A DNA stretch of 16,262 bases, from NCBI GenBank assembly GCA_023431055.1, contig JAEYXX010000040.1, forward strand, positions 1 to 16,262. Reading direction: 5' to 3'. Positions within the stretch are counted from its first letter, which is position 1; each line of letters opens with the position of its first letter. A model generated the notes under the pieces. It saw nothing but the letters and a program-made list of their open reading frames with translations, searched no databases and was not told where the DNA came from. The position numbers were made by a program, and so were the translations under genes. Shown here in pieces: positions 1-7,865 of the stretch. This DNA is from Pseudomonadota bacterium (GTDB taxonomy: Bacteria > Pseudomonadota > Gammaproteobacteria > Pseudomonadales > Pseudomonadaceae).

Positions 1-219
1 CATCTTCACCCGCGACTGGCGGCGGTCGAACTGCTCGCCGTCGCGGTCCACGTCGCTGTTGACGTAGAAGGCGTTGATGTAGCCGTCGGTGGAGAAAGTG
101 GTGTCGTCCTTGTCGTACAGGACGATCTCGGCGGCGGCCTGCTGCGCGGTCGCCAGGGCAACGGCCGTAGCCAGAGTCAGGGGCAGAAATCGAGTGATGG
201 CGATCTTGTTGTTGTGCAT
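1..219 (-). CDS. Outer-membrane porin, N-terminal part only (gene continues beyond the window)
   Basis: The first 73 codons are present and the rest lies off the left edge. The protein begins MHNNKIAITRF, followed by a hydrophobic stretch (LPLTLATAVALATA) and an AAA|E signal-peptidase I site near residue 30, so it is exported. The mature start (EIVLYDKDDTTFSTDGYINA) and the later RRQSRVKM are typical of the first beta-strands of general Gram-negative porins of the 16-stranded trimeric type. Such a protein would form an outer-membrane diffusion channel. The ATG at 219-217 has a GGAG ribosome site about 8 bases upstream. Its neighbour pqqF points in the same direction but ends over 300 bases away, so co-transcription is uncertain. 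Substrate specificity cannot be told from this fragment. The porin call is fairly safe; a DcaP-like or other trimeric porin subfamily is equally possible. Confidence 0.75.
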   Translation of the reverse strand, partial: MHNNKIAITRFLPLTLATAVALATAQQAAAEIVLYDKDDTTFSTDGYINAFYVNSDVDRDGEQFDRRQSRVKM

Positions 220-542
220 AACGCTCTCCGCTTCAGTGGCGACCGCCAGGGCAGTCGTGTCGGAGGCGATTATCGAAAGCGGACCAGGCCGGCCATACGC
301 TGCCTTGGCAGCGATTGGCTGCTGCTTTGGCGCGCCCTGCCCGGCTTGCCCCGGGCGACCCGCGACCGGGCTGCTACCGGTAGCGGGCGAAAGGTCGTAG
401 TACCGGAACAATCCTTGGGCGTAGAAGCGCAATTACGCGTCGCGCAGAAGTTGTGAAGAGGCATATAGAAAGACGCCCACGGCAGAGCGCCTAGCCGTTC
501 CGGGCCGGGTTCATGGAGATGAAAAGTGGAAAGCTGGGCGAC
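220..542. other. Intergenic region between porin and pqqF, no gene seen
   Basis: This stretch of 323 bases holds no convincing gene. Short open frames in it lack codon bias and recognisable motifs. It should carry the porin promoter on the minus strand. A GATAAT -10-like hexamer (minus strand, 274-269) lies about 50 bases before the porin start but has no good -35 partner. No T-tailed hairpin follows the pqqF stop, so I could not place a terminator for pqqF. Confidence 0.5.
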
Positions 543-2912
543 CTAGGCCGGCGCTCCGCTGGCCAATACTCGCCAATCGCGGGCAAGCAGCAACTGCTCA
601 TGCGCCCGCAGCAGATCGCTCGCGGACAGCGCCTGCAATGCCTGCAGCACCTGCTGCGGATGCGCCTCGGGCAAGCCCGCCAGATACAGCTGCCACAGAT
701 GCTCGGCGCGAGCCAGGTTGGACTTGGCCGGACTCAACACCGCTTGCAACGCATCAAGGGCACCCGACAGCGCCGTATTGTCCAGCCCTTCGAGCACTGA
801 GCGCTGCTCATCGAGAAAGGCGCGCACATGGGCGAAGATGCCGGCCGCATCGCAGACCGGCGACTGCAAGGCAAACAGCAGGCCCCTGCAGCCCTGCACC
901 TGGCGAAAACCGGCGAACAAGGCATAGCCCAGTTGCAGCTCACCCCGCAGCCGCTGGTAGAAGCGCCCCTGCAGCAGCTGCCCGAGCACCCGCCATGCCG
1001 CCTCGGTAGAGGCGTCGAGATCAGGCAGCGGGCAGAACAACAGCAGAGCCGCATCCGTGTCGGGCTGCGAGACCCCGTTCCAGTCGATCCCTCTCCTGGC
1101 ACCTGCTGTTGGCGGCAAATCCATCAGCGGCTCGACCGCCGTGCACAATTCGGCCAGTTGCGCCTGCTCCCCCTCGCCCAGGCCGACGCTCAGCCCTTGC
1201 AGCGTCGATGCAGCGGGCAGCTCGCACAGCTGAGGCAAACGCTGCAGCAGAATCCGCAACAGCATGCCCTGTGACGTGGGCTCGGCCGGCTCGCTTACGG
1301 GCGCCAACAACAACGGCAGCAGTTGCGCGCTGAAAGTCGGCAGCAGCGCTGCAGGCCCCTGCAAGGCCAGCGTCCAGCCTGAGCCATGCACGTTGAGCTG
1401 GCTGGCGATGCCAAGCCGCTCTCCACGCCAGCGCAGATCCACGCTACGCGCCAACAGGGCGGCTTCGCTGAGCGTTGCATCGACGCTGCTGGCACAGGCG
1501 CCGCGCCAGTAAAGCGCGGCCGGACCGCCTTCGGGCTGCCCAGGGTAATGCCTCAATCCTGCCAACGGCAGAACGGCCGACACAGGGGTGCGTTTGTCCA
1601 GCAGCGGCTCGTCGCTGCACAGCTGCCATTCGTGCTCAAACGGCGGTAGCACCTGGGCCGGCAAGGCCTGTAGGGGCAGCGCCAATCCAGTCGCGGGCCA
1701 CTCTGATTGCACACGCTCGCTGCATTGCAGCTCTATCAAACCATCCCCTTGCGCCAGCTGGCAGAGCCGCTCGGTCAGGGCACGCAAGGTGCTGTCATTT
1801 TCCTGCTGGGGTGCTTGCAGGTGCCGCGCCAGCGCCAATGGGCTGTGTCCGAACAATCTGAGCGCTGTCGCCTGCTGGTGGCGCTGCAGCCGCTGCGGCC
1901 AATGTCCATGGCCATGCAGCTGCACGGCCCAGCTCTGCAAGGCCGCACGCAAGGCCGGGCCCTGCTCCGCCGTGGCGCCGGGAAAATCGAAGCGCAGCAG
2001 ACATTGGCCCTGATGGCGATACAGCTCCCGCACCTGCAAACGCCGACACAGCTGCCGCTCACGCAAGCCAGCCAGCAGGCCGCCAGATGCGGGGTCATGC
2101 AGGGCGTCCAGCAACAACTCCAGCGGTGCCTGCAACTGACATGCACTGACCTGAGCGGCAAAGCCCAGATGCACGGCGGGCAGGTCGTGCTGCAGACTCA
2201 GGCGTGAAGCGCGCAGCGGCAGCAAACCGGCCACAGGTCTGGAATCTTCGATCTTTGCGCCCGGCAATGGCCCCAGCAGCGCCTCGGCGATATCCAGCAA
2301 TTGCTCTGGCGCTTGCGGCCCCACCAGGGTCAGACACATATGTCCGGCCTGGTAGTGGCCCTGGTGATACGCACGCAGCGCGTGCTGAAACGTAGCGGAC
2401 TCGACAACCAGCGTGCTGCGATCGCCTGCCAGAAACTCAGCGCAGCGATGCCCGGCGGCCAGCGCCTGGCCCAGTGCGTGATTAATACGGCTATCGGCAT
2501 CCTGGCTACGCGCCTGGTATTCGGCGTGCAGCACTTCGCGCTCGCGCAACTGCGCGTCGATATCCAGCAGCGGCTGACAGAGCATATCCAGCAGACGCAT
2601 TAGCGCCGGCTGCAGAAGCTCGGCCGGCAGTTCGCAGACGAAATCGGTGTGCCGCGCCTGGGTCGAGGCATTGACCAGGCCACCGTGGCGCTGGACGAAC
2701 GCCATCAGCCCCTGATCAGGCGCGTAATTGCGGCTACCGAGAAACAACAGATGTTCGAGAAAGTGCGCCAGCCCCGGATAGGCCGGCGGCTCGTCATGAC
2801 TGCCCGCTGCCACCCGCAGGCACACCCCAGCCCGCTGCGCCCAGGGCTGCTGCTGTGCGCGCAGCTCGGCGCCATTGGCCAGGCGACGGGTAACGGGAGC
2901 TTGATTGGACAT
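543..2912 (-). CDS. pqqF: PqqF, M16-family zinc metalloprotease of PQQ biosynthesis
   Basis: This 789-residue protein is of the pitrilysin/insulinase M16 family. The inverted zinc motif H50-F-L-E-H54 lies in GLAHFLEHLLFLGS, with the third ligand expected at E131 (EREVLHAEYQ), 77 residues after H54 as in pitrilysin. The N-terminal half is the active M16 domain. The C-terminal half is divergent and lacks a second HxxEH, as usual. In the pathway, PqqF (with PqqG in some bacteria) trims the PqqA precursor after PqqE has cross-linked Glu and Tyr, releasing the intermediate for PQQ, the cofactor of quinoprotein dehydrogenases. The start at 2912 is chosen because GGAG lies about 10 bases upstream and MSNQAPVTRRLANG aligns with family N-termini; the frame stays open upstream to 3044 without conserved features. 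No other pqq gene is visible, although in many pseudomonads pqqF heads pqqFABCDE. It could instead be a PqqF-like M16 peptidase with another substrate. Confidence 0.85.
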   Translation of the reverse strand: MSNQAPVTRRLANGAELRAQQQPWAQRAGVCLRVAAGSHDEPPAYPGLAHFLEHLLFLGSRNYAPDQGLMAFVQRHGGLVNASTQARHTDFVCELPAELLQPALMRLLDMLCQPLLDIDAQLREREVLHAEYQARSQDADSRINHALGQALAAGHRCAEFLAGDRSTLVVESATFQHALRAYHQGHYQAGHMCLTLVGPQAPEQLLDIAEALLGPLPGAKIEDSRPVAGLLPLRASRLSLQHDLPAVHLGFAAQVSACQLQAPLELLLDALHDPASGGLLAGLRERQLCRRLQVRELYRHQGQCLLRFDFPGATAEQGPALRAALQSWAVQLHGHGHWPQRLQRHQQATALRLFGHSPLALARHLQAPQQENDSTLRALTERLCQLAQGDGLIELQCSERVQSEWPATGLALPLQALPAQVLPPFEHEWQLCSDEPLLDKRTPVSAVLPLAGLRHYPGQPEGGPAALYWRGACASSVDATLSEAALLARSVDLRWRGERLGIASQLNVHGSGWTLALQGPAALLPTFSAQLLPLLLAPVSEPAEPTSQGMLLRILLQRLPQLCELPAASTLQGLSVGLGEGEQAQLAELCTAVEPLMDLPPTAGARRGIDWNGVSQPDTDAALLLFCPLPDLDASTEAAWRVLGQLLQGRFYQRLRGELQLGYALFAGFRQVQGCRGLLFALQSPVCDAAGIFAHVRAFLDEQRSVLEGLDNTALSGALDALQAVLSPAKSNLARAEHLWQLYLAGLPEAHPQQVLQALQALSASDLLRAHEQLLLARDWRVLASGAPA

Positions 2913-3031
2913 CGAAGGTTCTCCGGGCAGCTTGTCGCCAGCTTGCCCCTTGCCCCTCAGTCCGGCAATGCTGCTTTGGATCGAGACCGGGCCGACAGCC
3001 TGATGCAAAGCCGCTGACCGGCCAGCAACAA

Positions 3032-3052
3032 AAGCCCGGGCCACGCGGGCTT
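3032..3052 (-). terminator. Terminator-like hairpin between pqqF and dusA
   Basis: AAGCCCG (3032-3038) pairs perfectly with CGGGCTT (3046-3052) across a 7-base loop. On the minus strand the stem is followed by TTTTGTTG, which resembles a weak intrinsic terminator. Its place upstream of both divergent genes is odd for a terminator. It might stop antisense transcription from dusA or be a REP remnant. Confidence 0.35.
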
Positions 3053-3054
3053 GC

Positions 3055-3063
3055 TGTTAGAAT
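3055..3063 (+). promoter_or_regulatory. Extended -10 promoter element for dusA
   Basis: TGtTAGAAT reads as an extended -10 (TG, one base, then TAGAAT at 3058-3063, five of six consensus bases). There is no good -35 at 17 bases, which fits an extended -10 promoter. Transcription would start near 3070, giving a leader of about 27 bases before the dusA ATG. Confidence 0.45.
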
Positions 3064-3096
3064 ACGCGGCCATTTTCCAGCCCGTCACAGCGTCCC

Positions 3097-4085
<989 letters not shown>

Positions 4086-4089
<4 letters not shown>

Positions 4090-4385
4090 TCCGGCGCACT
4101 CAGGCGATAGCGACTGCGTCCGGTCGTCTGCACCAGGCCGTTCTCCTCCATGCGGCGCAGCACCTGGCGCACGCTGACCAGCGACAGCGGCTCACCGGCC
4201 TCACTCAGCTGCCGGTGCAACTCGCGCGCCGACAGGCCCTGTTCGTCAGGGGCGCTGCATAGCGCCTCCACCACCTTGAGCCGGGGCATGCTGAAGCGCA
4301 GCCCGACAGCCTGCAGCCACTCGCGACATTGGCGCGCATCCGGTGCGGCAGAAACTGAACGAGAAGGCAGGGTTCGGGTCGACAT
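4086..4385 (-). CDS. Small Fur-family-like winged-helix regulator (DNA-binding domain only)
   Basis: This 99-residue protein has a basic, Ser-rich start followed by a pattern typical of the Fur N-terminal winged helix: [14 protein letters not shown], then ARELHRQL, then [18 protein letters not shown]. The last corresponds to the recognition helix that reads TVYRTLxxLxxxGLV in Fur and Zur. It ends soon after the wing ([11 protein letters not shown]), so the Fur metal-binding and dimerisation domain is absent, and the His/Cys-rich metal sites with it. It probably binds DNA but is unlikely to sense iron or zinc in the classical way. The start at 4385 is preferred because AGGAG lies 7 bases upstream; an in-frame ATG at 4445 has no such site. 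It is convergent with dusA and divergent from tal. A palindrome at 4449-4467 may be its operator. Family placement is moderate; target genes are unknown. Confidence 0.7.
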
Positions 4386-4448
4386 ATTCGGGCTCCTGGG
4401 CGGCTCGTCTACAGTCGGACTCCGCCGACTTCTGCGCGTTCTCATGCA

Positions 4449-4467
4449 TCGTCATAGGTAATGACGA
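4449..4467. promoter_or_regulatory. 19-bp palindrome, candidate operator
   Basis: TCGTCAT and ATGACGA form a perfect 7-bp inverted repeat around AGGTA. Total length (19 bp) equals that of a Fur box, but the sequence is not the AT-rich Fur consensus. It overlaps the putative -10 of the small Fur-like gene and lies about 55 bases upstream of the tal -35. That position suits autorepression, possibly also control of tal. This is inference from position and symmetry only. Confidence 0.45.
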
Positions 4468-4480
4468 ACGAGCCTGTAAA
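4451..4480 (-). promoter_or_regulatory. Candidate promoter of the Fur-like gene
   Basis: On the minus strand a TTTACA -35 (4480-4475) and a TATGAC -10 (4456-4451) are 18 bases apart. Transcription would start near 4444, giving a leader of about 60 bases. That leader contains a small inverted repeat, AGTCGG/CCGACT (4413-4430). The -10 is only a fair match, but it falls inside the 19-bp palindrome. Confidence 0.4.
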
Positions 4481-4523
4481 AACCACAGCCCGGTAAAGGT
4501 AAATTTTGTCAGTGACCCGACCG

Positions 4524-4552
4524 TTGAGCGTCTTGGGCGCCTCGGGTAAGGT
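4524..4552 (+). promoter_or_regulatory. Candidate sigma-70 promoter of tal
   Basis: TTGAGC (4524-4529) and TAAGGT (4547-4552) are separated by exactly 17 bases, about 30 bases before the tal ATG. Each hexamer matches four of six consensus bases. Transcription would start near 4559, leaving a short leader that includes the AAGG ribosome site at 4571-4574. Confidence 0.5.
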
Positions 4553-4581
4553 CATGCCATCTGCAACGACAAGGCCTCGTC

Positions 4582-5508
4582 ATGACCTCCAAGCTGGAAC
4601 AACTCAAGCAGTTCACCACCGTAGTCGCCGACACCGGCGACCTCGACGCCATCGCCCGCCTGCAACCGGTGGATGCCACCACCAACCCTTCGCTGCTGCT
4701 CAAGGCCGCCACCCTGCCCCGTTACGCCGACCTGCTGGGCCAGGCGGTGAGCGCCGGCCAGGGTGATCTGGGGCTGGCCTGCGATCATTTCGCAGTCGCC
4801 GTAGGCCAGGAAATTCTCAAGGTCATTCCGGGACGGATTTCCACCGAGGTCGATGCGCGTCTGTCGTTCGACACCGACGCCACGCTACGCCGCGCCGAGC
4901 GCCTGATCGGTCTGTATGAAAAGGCCGGCATCGGCCGCGACCGCGTACTGATCAAGATCGCCTCGACCTGGGAAGGCATCCGCGCCGCCGAGCAGCTGGA
5001 AAAAGCCGGCGTGCAGACCAACCTGACCCTGTTGTTCGCCTTCGCCCAAGCCCAGGCCTGCGCCGATGCCGGTGTGTTCCTCATTTCGCCGTTCGTGGGG
5101 CGCATCTACGACTGGTACAAGAAAGCCGAGGGCCGCGATTTCGTGGGCAGCGAAGATCCAGGCGTGCAATCGGTCACGCGCATCTATGACTACTACAAGG
5201 CCAACGGCTACGACACCGTGGTGATGGGCGCGAGCTTCCGCAACCTCGGTCAGATCGAGTCGCTGGCCGGCTGCGACCGCCTGACCATCAGCCCCGACCT
5301 GCTGCAGAAGCTGGCCGAGGACGATGGCCAACTGAGCCGTCAGCTACAGCCTGGCGCAACCGGCGAGCCTCGCCAGAGCCTCAACGAAGGCGCCTTCCGC
5401 TGGGCCCTGAATGAGGATGCCATGGCCACCGAGAAGCTGGCCGAGGGCATCCGCCTGTTCGCCCGCGATCAGGAAAAGCTCGAAGCACTGTTGGCCGCCA
5501 AGGCCTGA
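4582..5508 (+). CDS. tal: Transaldolase, TalB type
   Basis: Transaldolase transfers a dihydroxyacetone unit from sedoheptulose-7-phosphate to glyceraldehyde-3-phosphate in the non-oxidative pentose phosphate pathway in the cytoplasm. The 308-residue length and single barrel fit the classical TalB subfamily. Landmarks are VADTGD with D18 as the general-base region, [12 protein letters not shown] at 29-40, and Schiff-base Lys125 in [12 protein letters not shown]. Further on come [22 protein letters not shown] and VMGASFRN. The ATG at 4582 is preceded by AAGG at a proper distance. It is transcribed alone from its own promoter and ends at a strong terminator. In pseudomonads, which use the Entner-Doudoroff route and often lack phosphofructokinase, this enzyme mainly recycles pentoses and supplies erythrose-4-phosphate. 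Nothing unusual is seen. Confidence 0.97.
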   Translation: MTSKLEQLKQFTTVVADTGDLDAIARLQPVDATTNPSLLLKAATLPRYADLLGQAVSAGQGDLGLACDHFAVAVGQEILKVIPGRISTEVDARLSFDTDATLRRAERLIGLYEKAGIGRDRVLIKIASTWEGIRAAEQLEKAGVQTNLTLLFAFAQAQACADAGVFLISPFVGRIYDWYKKAEGRDFVGSEDPGVQSVTRIYDYYKANGYDTVVMGASFRNLGQIESLAGCDRLTISPDLLQKLAEDDGQLSRQLQPGATGEPRQSLNEGAFRWALNEDAMATEKLAEGIRLFARDQEKLEALLAAKA

Positions 5509-5512
5509 ACGA

Positions 5513-5545
5513 AAAAAGGGTGTCAGCCAAGCTGACACCCTTTTT
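5513..5545. terminator. Bidirectional intrinsic terminator between tal and rssC
   Basis: GGGTGTCAGC (5518-5527) pairs perfectly with GCTGACACCC (5531-5540) over a CAA loop. The stem is flanked by A5 and T5, so a U-tract follows it on either strand. It begins 5 bases after the tal stop and serves the convergent rssB-rssC transcript as well. Confidence 0.92.
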
Positions 5546-5603
5546 CCAATATGCCGAACGTGGCAGGCGCGCACAAAGCGACGCGCAAAGGCCGATCAGA
5601 GGC

Positions 5604-6098
5604 TCAGTGCCGTTCCAGCGCGCTGACCAGATCGTGGAACGCCTCGCGGTTGGAATCGTTGAGCCCCATCAGAATACGGTGAGCCTCCAGCACCTTGGCC
5701 TTGACCACTTCCTCGGATTGATCCTGCGACGGCAGATCATCCAGGCACTCGGGGCACGGGATTGGCCGATCGACGATATTGAACACCTGATCGAAGCCCA
5801 TGGACTCCAGCAGGCGGGTGATGTCGTCGTGAGTGGTGACAACGGTCGGCAACAGACCAACCTTCTGCCGCGACAAAATGGACAATTTCGCCAGCAAACC
5901 AAGGGTAGTACTGTCGATACTGCGAGTTTCGGTCAGGTCGATGACGATGGCCGAAAAATTCAACGCGGTAAAAATCTTTTCAATCGTGGCATCCAGCGCT
6001 GAACACAGGGGCAGACGGACTTCACCGACGAACTTCAGGACGAATGTTCCATCCTGCTCGGCAAATTGGATGCGACCGGGGCTAATCCCAGGGTTCAT
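5604..6098 (-). CDS. rssC: STAS-domain anti-sigma-factor antagonist (RssC-like)
   Basis: This 164-residue protein has a STAS domain (about residues 8-110) of the SpoIIAA/RsbV type. The phosphorylatable serine is expected at S63 in SIDSTTLGLL, following the buried strand AIVIDL. When dephosphorylated, such proteins bind an anti-sigma kinase or partner and free its target. An extra C-terminal part (about 110-164) begins with CPECLDD, a Cys-x-x-Cys pair (C115, C118), followed by a helical, charged segment not found in minimal STAS proteins. Its ATG overlaps the rssB stop (ATGA), so the two are translationally coupled and the upstream phosphatase is the likely partner. No anti-sigma kinase gene lies nearby. 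The name follows the P. aeruginosa homologue beside rssB and comes from memory; the domain call is firm. Confidence 0.85.
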   Translation of the reverse strand: MNPGISPGRIQFAEQDGTFVLKFVGEVRLPLCSALDATIEKIFTALNFSAIVIDLTETRSIDSTTLGLLAKLSILSRQKVGLLPTVVTTHDDITRLLESMGFDQVFNIVDRPIPCPECLDDLPSQDQSEEVVKAKVLEAHRILMGLNDSNREAFHDLVSALERH

Positions 6099-7279
6099 GC
6101 AAGGTTCCTGCTCAACACCAGCAAGGCGATATCATCCGGCATCTCGCCCAGATTGGCCAGACCGAGAACTTGACGCAAACCACTCAGCGTACCGCCAGCC
6201 TGGCTAACCAGTTGTGGCAACGCCAATTCCTTCTCTTTAAGCGTGTCCCCCGGCAGCAGATCGAGAATGCCGTCCGACAGCAGGGTCAGGCTGAACGACT
6301 CCGGCAGTTCCATCACCAGATCGCCGTATTGCGCTTCCTCGAACAGACCGACCGGCAGGCCGCGGCCTTCCAGGTAACGCGCCTGGCCGTTCTCGTAGAG
6401 CACCGGAAGCGGCAGATGCCCGCCGATGCTGTAGGTGAGCATGCCGCTCTGCTCGTCGATCACCCCACCGAGCATGGTCACGTGCTTGCCCAGCTTGCAG
6501 TTGATCAGGCCACGGTTGATGTGGCCGAGGACATCGGATGGCTTGAATTCGGGCAGCGTGCCGCCACGTCGCCATTCGTAAAGCAGGCGGGTGGTCATGA
6601 ACTTGAGCAGCACGGTAACGAATGCCGAGGAGGCGCCATGACCGGAAACGTCGGCCAGATAGAAGGCGATACGCCGCTCGTCGATACGGAAATAATCGAC
6701 GAAGTCGCCGGACAGATACAACGACGGAATGATCTGATGCGCGAAGGTCAGGCCGTCAGCCTGCCAGGGCGTCCCCGGCAGCATGTTCATCTGCACCTGG
6801 CGGCCGGCGTTCTGATCCTCCTGCAGCAGGTGCAGACTGGCCTGCAGCTCGCGGTTGGTCGCCTCCAGCTTCTCGCGATAGCGCTGGTTCTCGACGCGCA
6901 GCCGTGAACGATCCAGCGCGCGGCGCACCGAGTGCTCCAGCACGGCGAGGTCTTCGAGGGGTTTGATCAGGTAATCGGCAGCGCCGAGACGCAGGGCTTC
7001 GACGGCATCGTTCATCACGCCAGCACCGGATACCACGATCACCGGGACCTCGACGCCGAGCGCGTTGATACGTCGGATCAGTTCAAGACCGTCGACCTGC
7101 GGCATGCGCAGATCACAGATCATCAGGTCGGGGCCTTCCTGCTGGAACACTTCCAGCCCCTGCAAACCATTGTTGGCCTGCAACACCTTGAAGCCGCTGT
7201 CCTCGAGGTAGGCCGCGAGGCTTGCACGCACGACATCGTCGTCGTCGATGATCAGCAGAGTGGCACTGGTTTTGTGCAT
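6095..7279 (-). CDS. rssB: RssB-type response regulator with PP2C phosphatase output domain
   Basis: This 394-residue protein has two domains. Residues 1-125 are a CheY-like receiver with acidic pocket DDDD (12-15), phospho-acceptor D56 in ICDLRMPQVDG, S84 and K106 (YLIKPLED). A coiled-coil linker follows at about 120-160. Residues 170-394 form a PPM/SpoIIE phosphatase domain with metal ligands in SGDFVDYF (D192), ADVSGHG (D210), LLSDGILDLL and PDDIALLV. These motifs look intact, so it is probably active. E. coli RssB feeds RpoS to ClpXP and has a degenerate phosphatase domain; the pseudomonad protein instead resembles a partner-switch phosphatase. Its likely substrate is the phosphorylated STAS protein encoded by the overlapping downstream gene. 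The start at 7279 gives the usual MHKTSATLLIIDDDD; an upstream in-frame ATG at 7309 adds only ten unconserved residues. No histidine kinase is adjacent. Whether it acts on RpoS is inference. Confidence 0.9.
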   Translation of the reverse strand: MHKTSATLLIIDDDDVVRASLAAYLEDSGFKVLQANNGLQGLEVFQQEGPDLMICDLRMPQVDGLELIRRINALGVEVPVIVVSGAGVMNDAVEALRLGAADYLIKPLEDLAVLEHSVRRALDRSRLRVENQRYREKLEATNRELQASLHLLQEDQNAGRQVQMNMLPGTPWQADGLTFAHQIIPSLYLSGDFVDYFRIDERRIAFYLADVSGHGASSAFVTVLLKFMTTRLLYEWRRGGTLPEFKPSDVLGHINRGLINCKLGKHVTMLGGVIDEQSGMLTYSIGGHLPLPVLYENGQARYLEGRGLPVGLFEEAQYGDLVMELPESFSLTLLSDGILDLLPGDTLKEKELALPQLVSQAGGTLSGLRQVLGLANLGEMPDDIALLVLSRNLA

Positions 7280-7297
7280 GGGGTATCCAGGCAAACT

Positions 7298-7361
7298 GCG
7301 CCAGGGCAATTTTGGTCACTGCCCGTGGCGCGGCGCCGCGTCATTGGCGCCAGGGCGATTT
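7298..7361. repeat. Direct repeat pair flanking a palindrome in the rssB leader
   Basis: GCGCCAGGGCAATTT (7298-7312) and GCGCCAGGGCGATTT (7347-7361) match at 14 of 15 positions, 49 bases apart. Between them is the perfect 12-bp palindrome CGCGGCGCCGCG (7329-7340). They lie just upstream of rssB in the rssB/PilZ divergent region and could be regulator sites. No known consensus is recognised. Confidence 0.4.
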
Positions 7362-7426
7362 CAAGGGGCAGACGGTACTCCCATCTGCCTGCCGATTCAA
7401 GCCGGGACCGGTCGTCGTTCGGCGGC

Positions 7427-7455
7427 TTTACAGGTCAAATCGACGGGGGTTATAA
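7427..7455 (+). promoter_or_regulatory. Sigma-70-like promoter of the PilZ gene
   Basis: TTTACA (7427-7432) and TTATAA (7450-7455) are spaced by 17 bases. Transcription would start near 7462, leaving a leader of about 30 bases with a GAAGAGG ribosome site (7477-7483) well placed before the ATG at 7493. Confidence 0.55.
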
Positions 7456-7492
7456 GAGCCGCGGAAGAGCTCATAAGAAGAGGACCGGGCCC

Positions 7493-7792
7493 ATGAGTCA
7501 GAATGATCGAGCGTACAGCGAGAAACGCGACTACATCCGCATGCGACTGGAAGCAGCAGTCGTCCTCCATCATGCTGGCCGGGAAATCCCTGCAATGTGC
7601 CTGGATCTGTCCAGTACCGGCATGCATATCGAGGCCGAAGTCACTCTGAACACGGGTGACAAGGTCAAGGTTCATATTCCCTCCGAACACAGCGAACTGG
7701 CCGGGCTCGACGCTCAGGCAGAGGTGGTTCGGGTAACCGACCTGGGCGATGGTCGGCAGTCATTGGGCCTGGCCATCATCTCCATGAGCTGA
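7493..7792 (+). CDS. Single-domain PilZ protein, probable c-di-GMP receptor
   Basis: The 99-residue protein consists of one PilZ domain. The two c-di-GMP-binding motifs are present: R12xxxR16 (KRDYIRM) and D38LSSTG43 (DxSxxG), followed by the beta-barrel strands and a terminal SLGLAIISMS. It should bind c-di-GMP dimers and pass the signal to a partner, as there is no output domain of its own. The homologous position in PAO1 (PA2799, from memory) is one of that strain's PilZ proteins. The start at 7493 is fixed by GAAGAGG about 9 bases upstream; the frame is open far upstream but without conserved sequence. It is transcribed alone, divergent from rssB, between its own promoter and a strong terminator. 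The partner process (motility, biofilm, other) cannot be read from the sequence. Confidence 0.9.
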   Translation: MSQNDRAYSEKRDYIRMRLEAAVVLHHAGREIPAMCLDLSSTGMHIEAEVTLNTGDKVKVHIPSEHSELAGLDAQAEVVRVTDLGDGRQSLGLAIISMS

Positions 7793-7806
7793 AATCTGCT
7801 TTTACG

Positions 7807-7833
7807 AAAAAGGCGGCCTCGGGCCGCCTTTTT
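7807..7833. terminator. Bidirectional intrinsic terminator between PilZ gene and mlaA
   Basis: AAAAAGGCGGCC (7807-7818) pairs perfectly with GGCCGCCTTTTT (7822-7833) over a TCG loop. It follows the PilZ stop by 14 bases and lies just past the stop of the converging mlaA. Confidence 0.92.
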
Positions 7834-7865
7834 CATATCCACAGAGCGCCGCTTACGCGGCTGCC

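Noticed and set aside
89..464. Short open frames in both orientations near the porin gene and its upstream region
   Set aside because: They overlap the porin signal-peptide region or the gene-poor stretch, lack ribosome sites and motifs, and their amino-acid composition is typical of random GC-rich DNA.
4492..4503. Tandem GGTAAAGGTAAA in the Fur-like/tal intergenic region
   Set aside because: Two copies of a six-base word are too short to distinguish from chance, and no known site matches.
6932..7492. Upstream extension of the PilZ reading frame back to 6932
   Set aside because: The frame happens to be open across the rssB receiver region, but the conserved PilZ protein, ribosome site and promoter all support the start at 7493.
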